Source: Phytohabitans houttuyneae
GTDB taxonomy: Bacteria > Actinomycetota > Actinomycetes > Mycobacteriales > Micromonosporaceae
NCBI RefSeq assembly: GCF_011764425.1
Contig: NZ_BLPF01000001.1
Coordinates: forward strand, 4,331,001-4,395,000
Direction: 5' to 3'
Length of the DNA: 64,000 nt
Position 1 is the stretch's first letter, and each line of letters begins with the position of its first letter. Positions 60,522 to 64,000 of this stretch are shown here, in pieces. The position numbers were made by a program, and so were the translations under genes. Below the pieces are notes generated by a model. That model made no database searches. It saw only the letters and a program-made list of their open reading frames with translations, and was not told the origin of the DNA.

Positions 60522-61670
60522 ATGGCGGATGAGGGTGCCCCGCGCACGGACGGGGCAGGGCGGCCGCTGGCCCGCACCTGGACCGCACCGGTCCGGCGGG
60601 CGATGACCAGGATGCTGAGCCCGGTCGATGGGCCGGCCCGGCACGAGCACGCGCCCCCATCCGGTCGGAGCGCGATCGTCGACTGCGCCCTGTACATCGA
60701 CGGCGAGCGGCAGCCGGGCGAATGGCAGTACGCGGAAGCGCTGGCCGCGGCGCGTCGTGAGCGCCAGCGGCACGCGTTCGTGTGGCTGGGACTGCATGAG
60801 CCGGATGCGGCCGAGATGGCCGACATCGCCGAGACGTACGGGCTGCACGAACTGGCCGTCGAAGACGCCGTCAAGGCCGGGCAGCGGCCCAAGCTGGAGC
60901 AGTTCGGCGAGGTGAGCTCGCTGGTGCTCCGCACCGCCCGCTACGTGGGCAAGGGCGAGCTGACCGAGACGTCCGAAGTGGTGGAGACCGGTCAGGTCAT
61001 GCTCTTCATCGGGCCCGCCTTCGTGATCACGGTGCGGCACGGTGACGCCTGCCGGCTCACTCCGGTACGGGCCAACCTGGAGAGCAAGCAGGATCTGCTG
61101 ATCCAGGGACCGTGGTCGGTGGCGTACGCGGTGACAGACCGCGTCGTCGACCTCTACGTCGAGGTGGCCGACCAGGTGGAGGTGGACCTCGACCTGCTGG
61201 AGGCGGAGGTCTTCGCCCGCAACTCACACGGCAGCATCCAGCAGATCTACCAGATGAAGCGGGAGCTGGTGGAGTTCAAGCGGGCGGTGGTGCCGCTGCA
61301 GCGTCCCCTGATCACGCTGACCGCGCAGGTCAACCGCGACGTGCCGAAGGAGATCCGGCGCTACTTCCGGGACGTTCAGGACCACCTGACCCGCACCGTC
61401 GAGCAGATCAACTCCTACGACGACCTGCTCAACTCGGTGTTGCAGGCGCGGCTGGCGCAGGTGACCGTGGACCAGAACAACGACATGCGCAAGATCGCGG
61501 CATGGGCCGCCATCGCCGCGGTGTGGACCGCGATCGCCGGCATCTACGGCATGAACTTCAAGCACATGCCGGAACTCGGCTGGACGTACGGCTATCCGGT
61601 GGTGTTTGCGCTGATGGTCAGCATCTCGCTGGGGCTCTACCGCTTCTTCCGCCGCAACGGCTGGCTCTGA
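60522..61670 (+). CDS. corA: CorA-type magnesium/cobalt transporter
   Basis: A 382-residue pentameric divalent-cation channel. A long soluble N-terminal domain with coiled helices (LLEAEVFARNSHGSIQQIYQ) is followed by two C-terminal spans, the first ending in the signature YGMNF near residue 343, then the loop and the second span ending RFFRRNGWL. The first 50 residues are extra and hydrophilic. No magnesium riboswitch was recognised upstream. Confidence 0.94.
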   Translation: MADEGAPRTDGAGRPLARTWTAPVRRAMTRMLSPVDGPARHEHAPPSGRSAIVDCALYIDGERQPGEWQYAEALAAARRERQRHAFVWLGLHEPDAAEMADIAETYGLHELAVEDAVKAGQRPKLEQFGEVSSLVLRTARYVGKGELTETSEVVETGQVMLFIGPAFVITVRHGDACRLTPVRANLESKQDLLIQGPWSVAYAVTDRVVDLYVEVADQVEVDLDLLEAEVFARNSHGSIQQIYQMKRELVEFKRAVVPLQRPLITLTAQVNRDVPKEIRRYFRDVQDHLTRTVEQINSYDDLLNSVLQARLAQVTVDQNNDMRKIAAWAAIAAVWTAIAGIYGMNFKHMPELGWTYGYPVVFALMVSISLGLYRFFRRNGWL

Positions 61671-61678
61671 GCGCCGAG

Positions 61679-61701
61679 GAGGGCCCGGAAGCCGGGCCCT
61701 C
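61679..61701. terminator. Bidirectional hairpin after corA
   Basis: Ten-base perfect stem GAGGGCCCGG / CCGGGCCCTC with an AAG loop between corA and the convergent membrane-protein gene. Confidence 0.85.
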
Positions 61702-61712
61702 ACTGCGGCGGC

Positions 61713-62291
61713 TCAGTGACGGCCCTTTGTCGAGTCGACCACGCCGTCAAGCGTGGCGGTGTCGACGGTCCCGTTCATCGACGGGTCGGCGGCCCCTCCG
61801 GTCTTCTCGTCCGCGTTGGCCGCGACCGGGTCCATCGCGTGGCTGGGGTCGTACTCCTGCCACTGCTGCTGCTTGCGGCGGCGCATGACCAGCGCACCCG
61901 CTGCACCAACGGCGGCGCCGGCGGCCAGCAGTCCGGCAAGCATCGGCCAACGCCTGCGGGACATCCGCGACTCCTTCTTGGGCGACACCGCCCGCATCTT
62001 CGTGGCGCCGGCCTTGCGCGCCTTGCGCCCGGCGCGCTTGGTGGTGCGGCCGGCCTCACGGGCGCCCTCGGCGGCGGCCGCGGCCAGCGGTGCCAGCGTC
62101 GCCATCGTGGACTCCCATCCGCTTGACGCGCTCTCCTTGACCCGGTGCGCGCCATCGGCTGCCTTGGGCCCCATCGTCGCGCCGACGCCGCCCGCAGCAT
62201 GCGTGGCAGCCTGCATGAAGTGATCGAAACTCTCGCCCAGCTCAGCCTTTACCAGCTGGCTGCGCGTTTTACGCCGCGCCAATCCGAGCAC
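61713..62291 (-). CDS. Hypothetical single-span, Lys/Arg-rich protein
   Basis: A 192-residue protein I do not recognise beyond a general actinomycete type. The N-terminal half is soluble and Ala/Gly-rich, a basic stretch (TKRAGRKARKAGATKMRAVS) precedes one span (MLAGLLAAGAAVGAAGALVM), and the C-terminus is acidic. The basic region could bind nucleic acid or DNA (inference). The GTG at 62291 is chosen because of a GAGGAGGAGGG site five bases upstream. It converges with corA. Confidence 0.7.
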   Translation of the reverse strand: MLGLARRKTRSQLVKAELGESFDHFMQAATHAAGGVGATMGPKAADGAHRVKESASSGWESTMATLAPLAAAAAEGAREAGRTTKRAGRKARKAGATKMRAVSPKKESRMSRRRWPMLAGLLAAGAAVGAAGALVMRRRKQQQWQEYDPSHAMDPVAANADEKTGGAADPSMNGTVDTATLDGVVDSTKGRH

Positions 62292-62475
62292 CGATACCCT
62301 CCTCCTCGCATCTTTTCTCCGTGCTATGCCCGTATCGCGTGCAAACGACACAGGCAAGCGCCCGACGGGGAGACCGTTCTCTCACCGTCATCCTGCCTCT
62401 TCGGATGCCTTCGCAGTGCCGGAACGGGCACATGGGAGGATCCGCATGGAACTGACCAACAACTGAGGAGTACCC

Positions 62476-63012
62476 GTGGCTGACGCTCTCTACGCCACCC
62501 TGCACACCAACCACGGCCCTATCCGGTTGGAGCTGTTTCCCAACCACGCGCCGAAGACGGTCGAAAACTTCGTAGGGCTCGCAAAGGGCACGAAGGCCTA
62601 CACCGACCCGAAGACGGGTCAGCCGGGCTCGGGGCCGTACTACGACGGCACGCTTTCGCACCGCGTGATCAGCGGCTTCATGATCCAGCTGGGTGACCCG
62701 ACCGCCACCGGTCGCGGTGGGCCGGGCTACACGTTCGCGGACGAGATCCACCCCGAGCTCAGCTTCGACAGGCCGTACCTGCTGGCCATGGCGAACGCCG
62801 GCCCGGGGTACAACAACCAGGGCACGAACGGCTCGCAGTTCTTCATCACGGTGAGCGCGACCCCGCACCTGAACCGGAAGCACACGATCTTCGGCCAGGT
62901 CGCGGACGAGGCGTCGGCGAAGGTCGTCGACTCGATCGCGAACACCCCGACCGCCCCCGGCGACCGCCCGGTCAACGACGTCGTGATCGAGCGCGTCGAG
63001 ATCGAGGGCTGA
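62476..63012 (+). CDS. ppiA: Peptidyl-prolyl cis-trans isomerase (cyclophilin)
   Basis: A 178-residue cytoplasmic cyclophilin catalysing proline isomerisation. The active-site blocks FHRVI-type (LSHRVISGFMIQLGDPT) and NGSQFFITVSATPHLNRKHT are complete, with Arg, Phe, Met and Gln residues of the active site. A GAGGAG site five bases upstream fixes the GTG start. The downstream rhomboid gene is a conserved neighbour near oriC in actinomycetes. Confidence 0.95.
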   Translation: MADALYATLHTNHGPIRLELFPNHAPKTVENFVGLAKGTKAYTDPKTGQPGSGPYYDGTLSHRVISGFMIQLGDPTATGRGGPGYTFADEIHPELSFDRPYLLAMANAGPGYNNQGTNGSQFFITVSATPHLNRKHTIFGQVADEASAKVVDSIANTPTAPGDRPVNDVVIERVEIEG

Positions 63013-63058
63013 CAGGTACCTTTGCGTGCATGATTGAGCGGATCGAGCGAGGACGGCC

Positions 63059-63988
63059 GTGAGCGAGTCGCCCGTGACCGTGCCGGTCTGTTACCGCCAC
63101 CCGTCGCGAGAGACCTACGTCCGGTGCGTCCGGTGTGATCGTCCGATCTGCCCGGACTGCATGCGAGCGGCCTCCGTCGGGCACCAGTGCCCGGAGTGTG
63201 TGGCCGAGGGACGACGCACCCAGCGGCCGGCGCGCACCGCCTTCGGTGGCAGTGCCGCCGGCCGCCAGGGGTACGTGACAAAGGCCCTGATCGGCCTCAA
63301 CGTCCTGGTGGCCGTCCTCGGCCTGGCCGTGGCCGGCGGCGGCTCGCTCTTCAGCGGCGGCCTCTTCACCAGCGGCACCCGCCTGCAGTTTCTCGGCGCC
63401 GTGCTCGGCCGCACGCAGACCATCAACGGCGACCGGTACTGGATCGGCAACTTCCCGCAGCTGGGAGACGTCTACACCGGCATCGCGGACGGCGCCTACT
63501 ACCGCCTGTTCACCGCGATGTTCATCCACTACGGGATCCTGCACCTCGCGCTGAACATGTGGGCGCTCTGGGTGCTGGGTCGCAACCTGGAGGCCGTGCT
63601 CGGGCCGCTGCGGTTTCTCACGCTCTACCTGCTGGCCGGCCTGGGCGGCAACGTCGCCTGCTACCTGATCAGCCCCGACGCGTTCTCGGCGGGTGCGTCG
63701 ACGGCGGTGTTCGGCCTGTTCGCCGCGTTCTTCGTCATCCTTCGCAAGCTCGGCCGAGATACCTCCGCCGTCATCGGCATCCTGGTGGTCAACCTCGTGC
63801 TGACCTTCGCGGTGCCCAGCATCTCGATCGCCGGCCACCTCGGCGGCCTCGTCGTCGGCGGTCTCGTCGGCGCGGTCCTGGCGTACGCGCCGCGCGCCCG
63901 GCGCAACCTGATCCAGGCCGGGGGCAGCGTGGCGGTGCTCGTGGTGCTCACGCTGCTGACGCTGCTACAGACGGCCGCCCTCACGTAG
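63059..63988 (+). CDS. Rhomboid-family intramembrane serine protease
   Basis: A 309-residue protein. The N-terminal 60 residues hold a zinc-ribbon/B-box-like cysteine cluster (CYRHPSRETYVRCVRCDRP, CPDC, CPEC), then about seven spans. The catalytic Ser214 is in GASTAVFG and the His near 260 in GHLGGL, so the dyad is intact. It probably cleaves membrane substrates inside the bilayer. The GTG start is 46 bases after the cyclophilin stop. Confidence 0.93.
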   Translation: MSESPVTVPVCYRHPSRETYVRCVRCDRPICPDCMRAASVGHQCPECVAEGRRTQRPARTAFGGSAAGRQGYVTKALIGLNVLVAVLGLAVAGGGSLFSGGLFTSGTRLQFLGAVLGRTQTINGDRYWIGNFPQLGDVYTGIADGAYYRLFTAMFIHYGILHLALNMWALWVLGRNLEAVLGPLRFLTLYLLAGLGGNVACYLISPDAFSAGASTAVFGLFAAFFVILRKLGRDTSAVIGILVVNLVLTFAVPSISIAGHLGGLVVGGLVGAVLAYAPRARRNLIQAGGSVAVLVVLTLLTLLQTAALT

Positions 63989-64000
63989 CGGCTCCAGCGC

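Noticed and set aside
1-64000. tRNA, rRNA, riboswitch, insertion sequence or prophage
   Set aside because: No cloverleaf, transposase motif, integrase or phage gene was recognised on reading; a dedicated scan (tRNA and RNA family models) would be needed to exclude small RNAs.

Overview
The window is a high-GC actinomycete chromosome segment, very probably from the Micromonosporaceae (inference). Supporting signs are the GC-rich coding with many GTG/TTG starts, a GQYL-ended bacterial proteasome activator, DUF5926, DUF4192, DUF6457 and AIM24 proteins, several LytR-CpsA-Psr enzymes, and many leaderless promoters (TANNNT followed 6-8 nt later by the start codon). The serS/pheA pair and the cyclophilin-rhomboid pair at the right edge resemble the origin-proximal part of actinobacterial chromosomes, so oriC may lie not far beyond the right end (inference).

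Layout. 1-0.6 kb: a partial Gly/Tyr-rich membrane protein. 0.7-7.4 kb: an EndoQ-like PHP nuclease fused to a UvrD helicase, a membrane metallophosphoesterase, moaD, moaA and a fructosamine kinase. 7.4-16.3 kb: a GNAT, DUF4192, fdhD, a secreted double-DUF4394 protein, mobA, DUF6457, an FdhF/YdeP molybdoenzyme and a YbjN-like gene. The molybdenum genes of these two stretches form a loose island. 16.5-22.0 kb: a beta-propeller lipoprotein, an Lrp regulator divergent from a DDAH-type hydrolase, an orphan binding lipoprotein and an alpha/beta hydrolase. 22.1-30.5 kb: bpa, two tandem HAD phosphatases, serS, membrane proteins, OsmC, a zincin, AIM24, pheA and a lipoprotein. 30.6-36.7 kb: PAS, NERD, arginine deiminase, DUF5926, a stand-alone HATPase, a histidine kinase and a rhodanese. 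36.7-41.4 kb: three tandem LCP transferases and a UXS-like epimerase. 41.5-55.3 kb: an acetate-type SSS symporter with its DUF485 partner, a flavin reductase, a polar amino acid binding lipoprotein, an ABC-2 exporter, DUF4173, an OmpR-type two-component system, and a second SSS symporter with its small partner and a LytS/LytTR pair. 55.3-64 kb: an exopolysaccharide phosphoglycosyltransferase, Fpg/Nei, NUDIX, CBS, a PLP aminotransferase, a repeat-rich gap, CorA, a membrane protein, cyclophilin and rhomboid.

How it fits together. Molybdopterin synthesis (moaA, moaD), nucleotide addition (mobA) and sulfuration (fdhD) would supply the FdhF-like enzyme. The LCP trio, epimerase and phosphoglycosyltransferase point to cell-wall glycopolymer assembly. 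The symporters and sensor systems suggest uptake of small carboxylates, with CRP-like sites upstream of one symporter operon and an array of four DnaA-box-like repeats upstream of the other.

Caveat. Four genes show frame breaks at five places, every one explained by a single missing base in or next to a short G/C run. I read these as probable sequence errors and describe the genes as if intact. No tRNA, rRNA, CRISPR array, transposase or prophage was seen.
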